Positions 48,036 to 60,115 of a stretch of DNA of 64,000 nucleotides are shown here, piece after piece. The notes below the pieces were generated by a model. That model did no database searches, was not told where the DNA came from, and worked only from the letters and a program-made list of their open reading frames with translations. Location: NCBI GenBank assembly GCA_035048495.1, contig CM068543.1, positions 26,029,751-26,093,750 of the forward strand, given 5' to 3'. The DNA comes from Euptelea pleiosperma (Eukaryota > Streptophyta > Magnoliopsida > Ranunculales > Eupteleaceae). The position numbers and the translations under genes are program-made. The first letter of the stretch is position 1. The number at the start of each line of letters is the position of its first letter.

Positions 48036-48346
48036 ATGGTTTAAAATTTTGTAATATTTCATGCAAAAGATTTTCAAATTTAAGAGAACCGAAATATTTC
48101 GTTTCATTTCCTAATGTATCGGCTTGTTTCATCAAGACAAACTAAGACATTACGAATCGATTCGATACAATCATAAAATAAAATTAAAAAAAAAATAAAA
48201 TAATTTCATGATTTTAGGACTTTCGGAAATGTTTCAAAAGTTTGTCTATTTTTCAATATCTTAAGAATTTTTCATTTTGTTTCGGAGTTTGTCTCGGTTT
48301 TTCACTTGACTCAGATATTCCTTCAAAATGACATTTTAAAACCATA
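48036..48346. mobile_element. AWGGTTTAAA inverted-repeat element, interior of GAAATATTTCG type
   Basis: It begins ATGGTTTAAAATTTTG and ends ACATTTTAAAACCATA. It is flanked by GTTGCAACC (48027-48035) and GTCGCAACC (48347-48355), which match at 8 of 9. The interior is GAAATATTTCGTTTC, TCTCGGTTTTTC and similar paired words. It is intergenic, upstream of CCT6. Confidence 0.78.
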
Positions 48347-49107
48347 GTCGCAACCCATGTTCAACCCATTTTACAAAAAAATATAATAAAAATTAAAAAA
48401 AAGTAACTATGGTTGGGTTTAAGTTGGGTTAGTGAGGCAATCTTACGGGTACAATGGCTCGTGTTTATCAAGGATGGTTGGGTTTTAACCCCGACCTCTA
48501 CTAAACTCGATTGTTGTCAAGTAAGTGACAATGGCTCAGGTCAACCTAATAAACACGACTCGAGCATACCAATATTTACAATCTCGTTTAGGTCATTTAG
48601 ACCCATTTGAACCTTGTTAATTTTGGGTTGGGCTTGGTCTAACCCATTTTCATGCCAAACCTTACTCAATATTGATTCTCCTTGATCACTATTTCTCTTT
48701 TCTTTTTATGTCAAAAATCAACTTAATGTACGGTTGCCAATGGGTGGGGCATGTGTCGAAAGATGCTAGTCTTAAGCCACTCGAAACTTAAGGAACTAGG
48801 ACCAAGTTCGGCATGTTTCAAGATGAACTAGAACAATTCGATCCCAAACCCAACCAAGTCATGCAGATATCTATTCACGACTTTAGATCATGCATATAGT
48901 ATGCACACAATAACAACAAAAACAAGCAAGGAAAAAAGCGACACACAAGTGTAAGGCCGTATTGTTCATATTATGCATACTTGAGATACATGTCAAATAT
49001 TTAAAATTTAAACTAACACACTCTCACTCGCATATATAACTTTTGCATGCAGCGCCTTTGTTTACATCTGGTGAAGGAGTTCCTTATGCTTGAAATAAAG
49101 GTCAGGG

Positions 49108-50264
49108 CTGCGTTTGGGTAAGCTTCAAAACTGAAATAAGCCATCTTATTCAGATTTTTAAGCACTTATTCGAAAAAAAATTGAACATTTGGGCAAATTT
49201 AAAAAGTATTTCTTAAAAGTCGAATAAGCTAACCCTTGAATAGCCATAAGTAGAAGACGTTCCTGCTAGAAACATTTGGTGATTTCTAGACATTGGATTT
49301 GAGTACCCCAAAATAATGCTCAAATCCGTAGTTGAAACTCAACTCATGACAAATACAAAAATTGAACAATTATAAACCACTAATCATGTTGATTTTTCGG
49401 ACGTAGGTCCCCTTAGGGTTCAACCAAATTAACATCCATACAGCCATTGGTCTTTAAGAGTGTGCCACATGGTCATTAGTCTCTAAGAGTGTGCCACGTA
49501 GCATTTTTTAAATTTTATTTGCATCACATGGTCATCTTCGAGTTTACCTTATGGATGTTTGGTCCACCTCTTGGTAGACCTACATTCAAAAAAATCAACT
49601 TGATTAGTGTTTTCAGTGCATTTAGGGTTAAAATAGGTGTTTTCACCAAGAAAGCATTTTTTTACCATACAACGTAAAAAGGCTTTTTAAGAAAATAAGC
49701 TCTTTTTTATATGGTGACCACGTGGCCAAAACATCTTAACTTGACATGGGGACCATATTTTTATATATATCCCGATGATTGACTTACGCGTATCTCAAGG
49801 TGTGCATCCCTCGAGAACATTCCCTAAGGCGTATCATCCTATTGAGCACTAGACTACATTGTATCACTACCTATGCTGCACTGTATTATCCCATCTCTTC
49901 CTATATATAGACCTTACCACCATTCGAAAAGAGGGGGAGATTCAAGAATGGTAACACAGAGATAACATTGTAAAAAAGAGAAAAGGCATTATAACACAAA
50001 CAAAATAGTTGGTTGGCTACACTGACAAGGTCAAAGATGTAGTCGACTAGATTCCAATGATGAACCTTATAAAAAACTTCTCTTTCTCCTTGTCTCTCCA
50101 TCTCCTTGTCTTTATTGATTTCTACTTTGTTGATGTGGATGTGGATATTGAGGCTAATCCGACAATTACATCTCGGATTTATCAGGCCACACTCATGCAC
50201 TTTCATATAAGTGCTATTGTTTAAACACTTAAGATAAACTTTAAGCTTACCCAAATGCATCCTT
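49108..50264. mobile_element. Inverted-repeat element, about 1.15 kb, GCRTTTGGGTAAGCTT ends
   Basis: GGCTGCGTTTGGGTAAGCTT on the left and AAGCTTACCCAAATGCATCC on the right are inverted repeats. No clear target duplication and no transposase are seen. A fold-back MITE copy (D) lies inside at about 49265-49600. Confidence 0.6.
49265..49605. repeat. Fold-back MITE copy D, rearranged
   Basis: It contains the family words GTGATTTCTAGACATTGGAT, AAATAATGCTCAAATCC, GTAGGTCCCCTTAGGG, AACATCCATAC and AAGAGTGTGCCAC (the last twice, near 49460 and 49488). Part of the right arm is duplicated. Confidence 0.7.
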
Positions 50265-51317
50265 GTTGATATAGTAGCGAAGTGTGTAATCCAAATTACT
50301 AGAAATCAATTAAGAAGAGTTAGACGATGAAACTCTATATATACAAACGAGTTGCGTTGATTTCATTTTAAAGGTGACATCTTCATTAAAACTACCCTTT
50401 GGATGGTCATTGGTATACATATAATGTGAATTCCCGATCACCATCCAATGGTCTAAAACCTATAGAGGATGTCCTCTTTGTGAAGAAGTGTGTTTACTTG
50501 GTCAATCACTACAGGATAAAAAATGATTTCTTTGAATAAAGTGGTTGTAACCATAGTTAGCAAATCGTGAAATGACAAAACTTTGCTCGTTGAAAATGTG
50601 GGTTTAAAGTGATTTGGGTTTAAAAAAACAATAAAAAAGCGAAAATATTACAAGAACGATAAGTGAGAACTTCGGATTTAATACATTTTAGTACAAAACT
50701 ACGCACTCAAAATTAGAAACCAACAGAAAATAGACAAGGTGTCCATTCTTTATGAACTTTCAGAGAGATGGAAACATTAGTAGCGAAGAAAATGACATTT
50801 GTTTGATAGCTCATCCAAGAAGGATAAAAAATAATGGAACCCAAAATCAAACCTATGTTGCTTATTTTCAAAACTCCAAAACGAACTAAATATAAATACC
50901 TTCGTATTCTATTTTACTAATTGTTTGGATTGTCGTGGAGGAAGGCGCGCCAGATGATGAAAGCCCCAATGAAGAAAGAAAAAAAAAACAAATTAAATTT
51001 ATTATATCTTGAGTTAACATGAAGATAGACTAATTTGATCAGTGGGAGAAAAAATACATAACTTGCGAAGTCATCAATTTGGATGAAATGTGATACATAA
51101 ATGGGTACCTATACATTGGCAGTAGGGCCCGTCCCAATGTATAAAATGCGAGTCATCCAAATTTAAAGGCTTCTGAAGCCATTTTTTTGTGTGAAACCCA
51201 TTCAAAACTCAAAATTTAATTGGCAATCGTCAAATGTGTTGCATATAGTGTTTTATACTTGAATACTGATCATCTACCCTATTTTTCTTATTTTTTTATT
51301 TTAAACCTTAGTCAAGA

Positions 51318-51600
51318 TAATCTATACTTCCATACTAAAGTAGAGACCTGCTGAGGTGACACTCTCTATTATTATTTTCTATCTTTTCCGAAATAAACAT
51401 TGATATTTCTCTCAATACCTCTCTCCCTCTCTTATCACGTCTCTCACTCTCTCAACGTGTCTCTTCATCTCAATGTTCTTTAAGGAACCAAATAAATATC
51501 TTCATCTCCCAACACGTGTGTCCCAAAAGATAAATAACCCTGCATAAAGAGGACCCGGATCTCTTCTTCCTAGTTCATGAAGGTCTTCAACCCCGCAACT
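51318..51600 (+). mobile_element. Possible Helitron 5' end
   Basis: TCTATACTTCCATACTAAAG, then GTAGAGACC..GCTGAGGTGACA, resembles the start of plant Helitrons (TC then YTATACTA-type, then GAGACC...GTGACAC). A candidate 3' end is at 58650-58686. No Rep/helicase is seen. Confidence 0.3.
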
Positions 51601-53112
51601 TCTATTTCTCTGCTTTTATCTTCTCTCTCCATCCCTATTTTCTTTGTCCCCATTCACATTTTCTTTCAAGCTTACCATGTTTCAAATATCCTTAGTTCTT
51701 CAATTTCAGAGGATGTTCCGCTTATGGAGGTTTATTGAAAGATATTCATTTAAGGTTAATTGGTTTTGGATATTCTTTGCAATATTCTCTTCTCTCTCTT
51801 TCTCTAAATTTATCATTAAAATTATCAAAACACGTTTATATCTGTTTCTAAAATTATATTTAGGGTTTTTTGTTAAATGAATACTTATTTCAATTGATTT
51901 TAACGTCATTGGATGTGTATTTAGGGTTGTTTTGCTATTGGGTTCTTCATTTGTATTATTGATTCAGTGAAGATTATGTTTTTGCCCGTGGGATGATGTT
52001 TAGGTGAAAGCAATCTTTTCATCTTTCTAGAACATATATTGTGTATTAATATAGGTCCATTATTAAGTTATTTAGCTTATATTTTTTTCCAAATCATGTA
52101 TACGATGAGGTAACACAAATACCTAATTATTACTTTAGTTAAAATTATGATTTTTAATCTTGAAATTTTTACCACAATGTGAAATCTATAATAGGATGAC
52201 CAAATAGATTTTCAATAATGACAAATTAGAAACAATGCTGGCAAGATAGGAACAATTCGATTGTATTTTATGGCACACTGAAATTTAATTATAATAAATC
52301 TGGTGGAATACAATTCCAACCAATTTAATTCAACAATGAAAACTCATTCAAACAATACCCATAATTTCTCACTTACATAATTCAAATTGAACCAAATTAT
52401 AACAATGTTTTCATGATCATTTCGTAAACAAATTGCAAGTCAAATCCAAAACCACCACTAAAACAACTGTCAATTGAAAATGAAAACAACATGAAACTAA
52501 AATATACTTAATCAAAGTAACCGATACTCGATACCTCTCCTTTCCTAGCTGTAGAGGAGATTTTTTTCTTATGCCCAATATCAAGGCATAATATTGGATG
52601 AACCACTACTTGAAAGGAACAACATCAAACTGAAAGATAACAATCTTCGCCAAAATGTGGATTCTGGTTTTGCTCACAAACCCCTTTGCTGAAGGGCGAT
52701 CATCTTTGATTTTTAAAGAAAGTAATTAGACAAAGGTAAATCACAAAATTACTTTTTCATATATCACAAGAAAGCCATATGAGAAGAGAGGGAGAGCAAA
52801 TGAGGATAAGGAATCCTAATAGAAAATATATGAAGACTCGTTCGAGATTTACTCTCTCCACAACATCAGAATATAGGTTATTGGTTAGTAAATTACTGCT
52901 CTCCCCCTCCCCCCCGCTTTTTAGTTTTTCTTTTCTAAATTCGGTCTTTAGTCTAACAAGTTTGTGATGATTTACAAATGTGGAAGAATTTTTGTGTAAT
53001 CTTGGATGAATTCATATGCTTGTTAAGAGTATGGGTTTTTAAATTCAATTTGATAAGGTACGGAATCTTCATTTTTTTTTGCTCTATTTTTTTTATACAC
53101 ATTTAAGTGGAC

Positions 53113-53816
53113 GAATACGGTATAGGGATATACGTGGGGTAGATCTTAGCTAACTGTAGGTACAATCTTTGAACCATGGTTTAAAAAATGGCAGTTATAA
53201 AACATGCGTTATAACAGATTTGGACCCCCCCCCTACCCCCCGTTATGTTATGTGTCGTTTTTTATTTCGTTGTTTTTCATTATTGAAATTTTGAAATTCA
53301 AAATTTGAATTTTAGGACCATTTTTTTTGTTATTTTTGTTATTGTATAATAGAAAAACGGTAATGCCAGTAGTACGTTATACCATTATAACGACCCATTT
53401 TAAACCTTCCTTTAAACTATACACCTGAAATTGTAGATTGCATGTAGACTAATAGACTTAAATATTCGATGAGTCCCATCTAGAAGGTTCCACAAGCCAA
53501 TCTAGATTTTGATTATATTATTATAACCATTTGATCTATCACATTCTTTGGGAGGTTAGAAACAATGTATCATATATGCTCCATCTTAAGACACAATATG
53601 TTAGTAGGTGAACACTGTAAGAGGATATGATGGTATGTCTTGGTTGATTGTAGGTGCAATCTATAAACCATGAGATTGTAGCTTGCACGACGCTAATAGG
53701 TCCAAATATTTGATGGATTATATTTAGGAGATTTTCCAATCTAATTCAGATTTTGATTTAAATATTGTAACTATATATCCGATCTATCACATTATTTTTT
53801 GAGGTTAGAAAGTTCA
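53113..53816. repeat. Direct repeat pair, first copy interrupted by an AWGGTTTAAA element
   Basis: The first unit (about 53113-53174 plus 53418-53575) and the second (about 53608-53816) share TGTAGGTRCAATCT, ACCATG, ATTGTAG.TTGCA, TTTGATTATA-like and GATCTATCACATT. The second unit lacks the insertion at 53175-53409 and so acts as an empty-site control. Confidence 0.75.
53175..53409. mobile_element. AWGGTTTAAA inverted-repeat element, interior of CGTTATAACG type
   Basis: It begins CATGGTTTAAAAAATGGC and ends CCATTTTAAACCTTC. It is flanked by CTTTGAAC (53167-53174) and CTTTAAAC (53410-53417). The empty copy downstream reads CTATAAAC once. The interior has GTTATAA, CGTTATAAC, ACGTTATACCATTATAACG and a TTTTGAAATTCAAAATT centre, matching the centre of the 38.4-kb copy. 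Confidence 0.8.
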
Positions 53817-54279
53817 AATGAAATATGATATACGTGTAAATGATCATGAGGGAGCACACAATCATGTAGGTCATTGGATCAATCTATTTATATATCGTTA
53901 AAGTGAACAACCCAATTAGTAAAGCACATTTTGGATGGGATTAGGGCCAGGACTAGATCAATCGAACAATTCTGAACTATCCAAATAATAAACAATTTAC
54001 GGAGCAACAAAAAAGGAAATGTTAACAATTAAACAAATTTGATAAGTCTAATTTAGAACATATGATTTCACCAAAAGTGTGGTACAAGCTCTATCAAAAT
54101 TTTCAGTTCCAAATGAACATTATTAGATCCAGTGACAATCGTTTCATTGGATAAAAGACCAAAAACATGAAAGCATTGATCTTAGACCATTTAGTAATCT
54201 TGAACCATTCGACGTGGAAGAATCAATGCATAGCAGTCCTCCCATAGGTGTAAGCTCTAAAGTAATCTCTTTGAGCTTT

Positions 54280-55140
54280 GACCAATATCGCTGGCAACCT
54301 ATCTATTATGTAAGTGTCAAAGTGCTAGGGTTAGTTAGACACTTCCATGCCGAAGTGTATCTATAATACCATAAACTTGTTGTGAATCTGATGATATTTC
54401 ATTGATCAACACACGTATATATAGCCCTTGATCGGGACGTTAAGAAGTAAATGCCAAACCATTACAAAGTAAATGTCGATAGTGTAACCGACGCCACAGA
54501 AGCGATGGTCAGCCATCGGTTACAATCGTTACATTTACAACACTCCCCCTTAGATGTCCGTCGCTTTATGGAAACTGCCTCAGTAAAATCTTGTTAGCAA
54601 AACCCTGTGGGATAAAACTTGATCGAAGGAAAAGGAGTACAATGTATCGGTGAATCAAGGTGGTGGTGATGGACGCGCTTAATACTGCCTCATTAAAACC
54701 TTGCCTAGAAAAATCCCATGGAAAAAAAAATCTTAGGCGAAGGAAAAAAGAGTACAGTGCTGAAAGGTCCTTTTAGAATATGATCATCTTCTTTCATTGA
54801 TGCTCCCCCAGATTTGAGCATGTCAACTGAAAAAATCTTGGAGCTGATGCATACCGATGCTGAAAACCAAATTTTTTGAATGTTGGCATTGGTAGCGTCT
54901 TGATGAATAGATCTGCAAGATTATTACTGAAACGTATCTGTTGAATGTCAATGTTGTAGCTCTACTAGAACGTGTGAGTGTAAAAGAATTTTGGTAAAAT
55001 ATACTTGGTTATTTCATTCTTGATATACCTACTTTTCATCTGCATGATACAAGCATTATTCATGTTGAAGTGCTTTAGGACTTTTTCGGTGTTTGTGGAT
55101 GAATCAATATGGATCCCACTTTAGAGATGTTTTAAATGAA
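54280..55140 (-). mobile_element. Copia LTR and 3' coding remnant
   Basis: On the minus strand the RNase H C-terminal end (NNLADLFIKTLP, TFKKF) near 54930-54870 leads into a non-coding stretch. A polypurine tract CTAAGGGGGAG (54543-54553) and an LTR starting TGTTGTAAATG at 54542 follow. The LTR has a TATA-like CTATATATACGTG. The LTR end near 54280 and the element's 5' part are not found. Confidence 0.7.
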
Positions 55141-56639
55141 ATCTTTAAGTGATTGTTTATTTTTATGAGACATAGAGATGATATTTCAACAAAAACTCTA
55201 GACTCTATTATGAGTCAAACCCTAATTGATCTTCACCCTCTATTAACCCCAAATTCAAGAGTTGGGATTTGATCTTTTCAAAAATTTAAATAAAAATCCA
55301 AACCCTAAATCTACTTACATAATACATTTAAGAGAAACTTTAGACTTATACACCAAAACTTAGTCACAGCTCAAATTGAAGAATACACCCACCTTATTTT
55401 TCTTTCATATCTTCCATTAATATTTTCAAATTTTGTGAAAAATACACTTCTTTCGTGATTTTTTCAATACTTAATTTTAGACTTGTGGGAATATCTTAAT
55501 GGTTGGCTTATAAATTTTTTATTGTATTATTTACATACATGATTATGATGTTAACATGTATACTGAAAATCCTTTGTGTAGATATGGTCGTTACTGTGAC
55601 CATTTTATTTACTAAGACATACATTTGTATATAATGTTGAGAAGTGATTAAGCAAGTTGGTAGAGTGAGTTCCTTATAGTGAAAGATCAAAAAAATCTGA
55701 GAAGACCTGTACAGGTAAAGAAGGAGCCTCTTTATGGGTTGCACGAATTTAAATGTTTATTTTTCCGTATGCATTGAAATCTTGATATTTACTGTTGACT
55801 AATTAATATGTGAAAACATGTTTGCGTATCTCGTATTAGCTTGATTCACATGTTGGGTTGAAAAATATAGAAATTATTTGGCTCACTCCTACTTACACCA
55901 TTTCAATTTCATTTGAGGATGACATTATGTTAGAGATAATGGAGGACGTCAATGAACTCGATGATGGAGTTAGATGTTCTTTATATTATTTTTACAGAAA
56001 CTTTTAAAACAAAAATAACTTTTAATATATTTATAAATAATATAAAACTTTTCAAATTTTGTAAAACAAATAACAAAATTCCCTTTAAAGTAATTCTAAC
56101 TAGCATCTCCAAAAACTAGCTACAAAAGGGAATTTTCTCCATATTTGGAGATGGAAACACCCTTCAAAAAGGGTTGCACTCCAACCATCCCAACTCCAAA
56201 AAAGCATCTCCCATTTAAAAAAAAAACAAATTTTCAAAAGGAGCCACGCATATGGATTGCAACAAAGCATTTTTTTCCCACGAGTGATTTCTAGGTGTTG
56301 GATAAAAAGTAGATATTTTTTAAAAATGATACAGAAGTAAATAATTTTGTTTAAAAGACAATTACAAGGGTAGAATGAAAATTTAGAAAAACAAAAAGCT
56401 GATCTCCATATTTGGTGCGAAGAATACAAATCTCCATATTTGGAGTCAGAAATGGAGATAGAGGGGCTCGTTGCATATTTGGAGACAATTATAGATATGG
56501 GTTAGGGCATCTCTGTATTTGAAGATATAGAGATGGGTTGGAGTTGCTCATAAAAGGGCATTTCTGGTCTGACCACGCCTATCAGGTACAAATGCCCTTT
56601 CAGACGCCTTTTAAAATGACGTCTAACTCATGACCTTTT

Positions 56640-57040
56640 GTGACGAGTAAAACTTCTGTGACAACGGGTTGTGACCGGCTCGGTCACAACCCACGATACA
56701 AGCCACGTGGCACACTATTAGAGAACGCTGACCGTATGGATGTTTGGCCAATCCCTCGATGGCCTTGCAAACCAAAAAATTAATTTGATTAGTAATTTCT
56801 AAGCGTTGGATTGAAATTATTTCTTCGGTTGATTTTAACAGTATGAGTTTGAGCATTATTTGGGTGCAAAGATCCAAAGGTTCTAAATCACTAATTAGGC
56901 TAATTTTTGGTTTGCAGGTCCACCCAGGGACTGGCCAAACATCCATACGGTCAGAGCCCTCTAATAGTGTGCCACATGGCTCGTATTGTGGGTTGTGACC
57001 GCTGGTCACGACCCATTGTGACAAAAGTTTTACTCGTCAC
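56640..57040. repeat. Fold-back MITE copy E (most complete), with G-box
   Basis: The outer ends GTGACGAGTAAAACTT and AAGTTTTACTCGTCAC are perfect inverted repeats. The next 300 bp pair along their length (GGTTGTGACC/GGTCACGACC, GCCACGTGGCACAC/GTGTGCCACATGGC, CCGTATGGATGTTTGGCC/GGCCAAACATCCATACGG). The whole copy could fold into one long hairpin. A G-box lies at 56702-56710. Confidence 0.9.
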
Positions 57041-59087
57041 TAGGGGACATGCTTTTGACTAGAAACGCCATTTCATTACTTTTTTTTTTTTTTTATAAAT
57101 TTTGAAAAGTTATATCTTTTTTTGCAAATATATTTTTATTTAAAATTTTTCTGTATTTTTATTTTATTTTATGAAAATTAAAAAAATTGAATAATTATTG
57201 ATAAACACTAAGTTTGCTTAATTTGATTTTCGTCTGACTATTTAAAAATTCATGCAAGTCATAATTTATCATCTTTTGTAGCTTTTAACAAAACTCATTA
57301 AAGTAATTTTGTTAAGGGTAACCACTTCATTAAAAATGGTAAATGATATTTTTGGGCAACGTGTCTATATAGAAAAATATTTTAAATAATTTATTGATGG
57401 TAATGGATTAATAAAATAAATTTTTGAAAAAATTATTTTTTGAAGAATTTTCACGTATAACTAATAAATTATGAAAAATAAAATTCTAATTATGAATTAA
57501 ATGGTCGATTTAATTAAAGTGCCTTAACAAAACTTATTTCTAATGATTTTTAAAAAAAAATTGAAGCAGTCAAATTTTCTATTAAAATTAAGATTTTGAT
57601 CAATTTTAGTACAATATCTTTAAATTGCGAAGAAATAATTAAAAAAGCTAGCAAATGAATGTTTTAATAAAAGTGCCTTTATAAAATAATTTTATTTTAA
57701 TTTATGATAAATTTTTAAAGTTATTTCGAGTAAATTTGATATTTTATTTTTTTCACACTCTAGATCTTGAGTAAATTGGTCGATCCACCGGTGTTCAAGT
57801 CGGGTCAGGGTGCCCAAATCTGAGGCGTGAGAGTATCATGGAAATGAACTTGAGATTGATTATTAGTTAATGTTATGTTGTTGCGTTCTGTAATATTTGT
57901 TGAGTATTATTGAAGGTCATGTAAATTTAATTTTGTTGTTACTGCTACTGTAAATTTGTTTTCTTGAAGCAATAGTGAACAATGACATATTATAGGAATG
58001 GATGAAACATTTGAAATGTATCTATCTAATTTAAAGGTTTTGACCACCTTGACAATTCTTGTTGATAGCAAGATATCGAGTTATCTTTGAAAACGTCAGT
58101 AAGCATCTGACAAGCTATATATGTTGAACATGTATTCAGTATTAACCTTCAAGGAGATCATTGATTTTTATTAATTTTTACAGAAAAACTATTTTTTGAC
58201 ATGGACTTCGTCTATGTTTTCTAAATTATTTATCCGAATATTTTTCTTATATATAGGCAAGTTATTGGATTTGGAAATAACTCAAATGTTTTTATTCATG
58301 AGTTTTTTTAATCTTTATGTGAAAATTACGTTTCTATAAGTGGTGTATGCCGATATATATTTTTATACGCAATAGTAATAAAATTTTAAATATTGATTTT
58401 GAAAGTTAAGATGTTTCTAATACTTATCTATACAAAATTAAATCAAAGGCATGCTATTGGTGTTGGAAATAACTCAAATATTTTTATTCATGATTTTTTT
58501 AAAATCTTTACGTGAAAATTATATTTCTATAGTTGGTATGTCGATGCATATTTTTATATGTAATAGGTTGTAAAATCTTAAAAAAAAATGATCTTGAAAG
58601 TTAGGATGTTTCTCATACTACTATTTAAAAAAAAATTATTTCTTATTTATTACCCATACTTAGCACGTGCCAATTAATAATACTAGTAGATGGAAATGAT
58701 GTCCCCACTTAATATAGTGAAGAAATTGAGACATTGTGCCTCAGGACATTTGTATGAGTCGTTATATACGAAATTTTCCATTTCTTAATTGAATGTGGGT
58801 CCCATTGCCAAACCTTGTAGGCATATAGAAAGACAACTTTTCATTGTGTAGTCCTTTAGGTCTCATGACACTCAAAATCATATCAAAGGTCGACATAATA
58901 CTCATATGTCACCAAAAGAACAACACCACACGTCACATCCAAAAGTCATATACCAACATATATAACTGAAATTAAAGTATTCAACATTCTTTGTCCAAAA
59001 TTAATGGTCAAAATATTTTCAATTGCATGATTTATCATGGTCTACAATATCAATCTTTCAACTCTACGAGGAAGCACTACTACACCA
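57041..59087. other. Very AT-rich intergenic stretch
   Basis: 57060-57750 is extremely AT-rich. 58250-58640 holds a direct repeat (AACTCAAATRTTTTTATTCAT and TGCATATTTTTATATG-like words at about 58277 and 58467). 58650-58686, CACGTGCC...AATACTAG, is a possible Helitron 3' end. No genes. Confidence 0.5.
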
Positions 59088-59254
59088 AAAGCTTAAAAAT
59101 ATGATATTCGAAAGGCGCGAAGTATGACAGACACAGTCCGTCATTTGAAAAGCTGAGAAAACAACAGAGTTAATCCGTTGTTTATTGTTACGACGTACTA
59201 AGTTCGTCATTTATTAAAAATGACGGGCTTCTCGGTTTCACGAGCTATTCACCA

Positions 59255-59745
59255 AGTTGTTCTGAACGTGGACGTCGCCACTTAGCATACCTTAAGAGAT
59301 CATGGACCGTATGGATGTTGGGCCCATCCCTATATGGACCTACATACCAATTGTCAGCCTGATTGGTCATTTCAAACCTTTGGATCTGTGTACCCAACTA
59401 TTGATCGAAATCTAGGCTCCAGTTACAGGGACACAACATGAGCCACGTGGCACACTCTTAGAGGACTCTGACGGTATGGATGCTTGTCCAATCCCTAAGT
59501 GGACCTACAAACCAAAACTCAGCCTGATTTGTGATTTACAGGCGTTGGATTGGACTTATTTTCATGGGTTGATCTCAACTGTGGGAATTTGAGCAGTATT
59601 TGAGGTACAAAGATCCAACTCCTAAAAATCATTAATCACGCTGATTTTTTGTTTGTAGGTACACCTAGGGATTGGACAAACGTCCATATGGTCAGAGTCC
59701 TCTAAGAGTGTGCCACGTGTCTCACATTGTGTCATGTGGCGGGAG
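59255..59745. repeat. Fold-back MITE copy F plus a partial second copy
   Basis: 59428-59745 is a full fold-back unit: GAGCCACGTGGCACACTCTT at the left and AAGAGTGTGCCACGTG at the right, with paired GGACCTACAAACCAAAA and TTTTTTGTTTGTAGGTAC inside. 59255-59427 is the left half of another copy. A G-box lies at 59442-59450. Confidence 0.85.
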
Positions 59746-60004
59746 CTTGTCATTTTAGGGCGGTAACTGGAGCTTGACCCATAGTTTTTAGGTCGTGCGC
59801 AGATGGACCTCCACTTCCTTCTTTTATTAATCAAAGGTATAAATGTTTTTTTTTTCAATTTAGCTTCTAAACAATTTTAATCAATTAAAGCAATCAAGAC
59901 AAAATTAAATATCATATCATGATTTTTTCCTGAGATGCATGATGGAAAATTTTCTTCATTCCATCCTCCTCAAATTTTATCTTAATTAGTAGTTTTATGG
60001 AGAT

Positions 60005-60115
60005 AGTAACCATTTGGCAAAGCATGCTTGAACGGAAGAAGTGGCCTTAGATAGAGTGTAATTGTTAAGCAGGGTTTGTGTAGCTGACCCATATGGTTGT
60101 GATAAGGCTCTGTGG
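60005..60115 (+). mobile_element. RTE-type LINE 3' fragment
   Basis: The reading AWLN..KKWP.D.V, then SRVCVADPYGCDKAL, matches the RTE terminus (EDMALDR..W...I..ADP..W.KAL). It is short and decayed, inside the CACTA-like element. Confidence 0.5.

Larger units (their letters stand above)
50265..56639. other. Intergenic region without genes
   Basis: AT-rich DNA with only the repeats listed (51318, 53113-53816, 54280-55140). 56100-56560 has repeated CTCCATATTTGGAGAT words in both orientations, a low-grade inverted-repeat zone. No protein-coding exon is recognised. Confidence 0.5.

Noticed and set aside
52905..52920. Poly-C run and others (3409, 53225)
   Set aside because: Simple homopolymer tracts without G-quadruplex-forming spacing or other supporting context.
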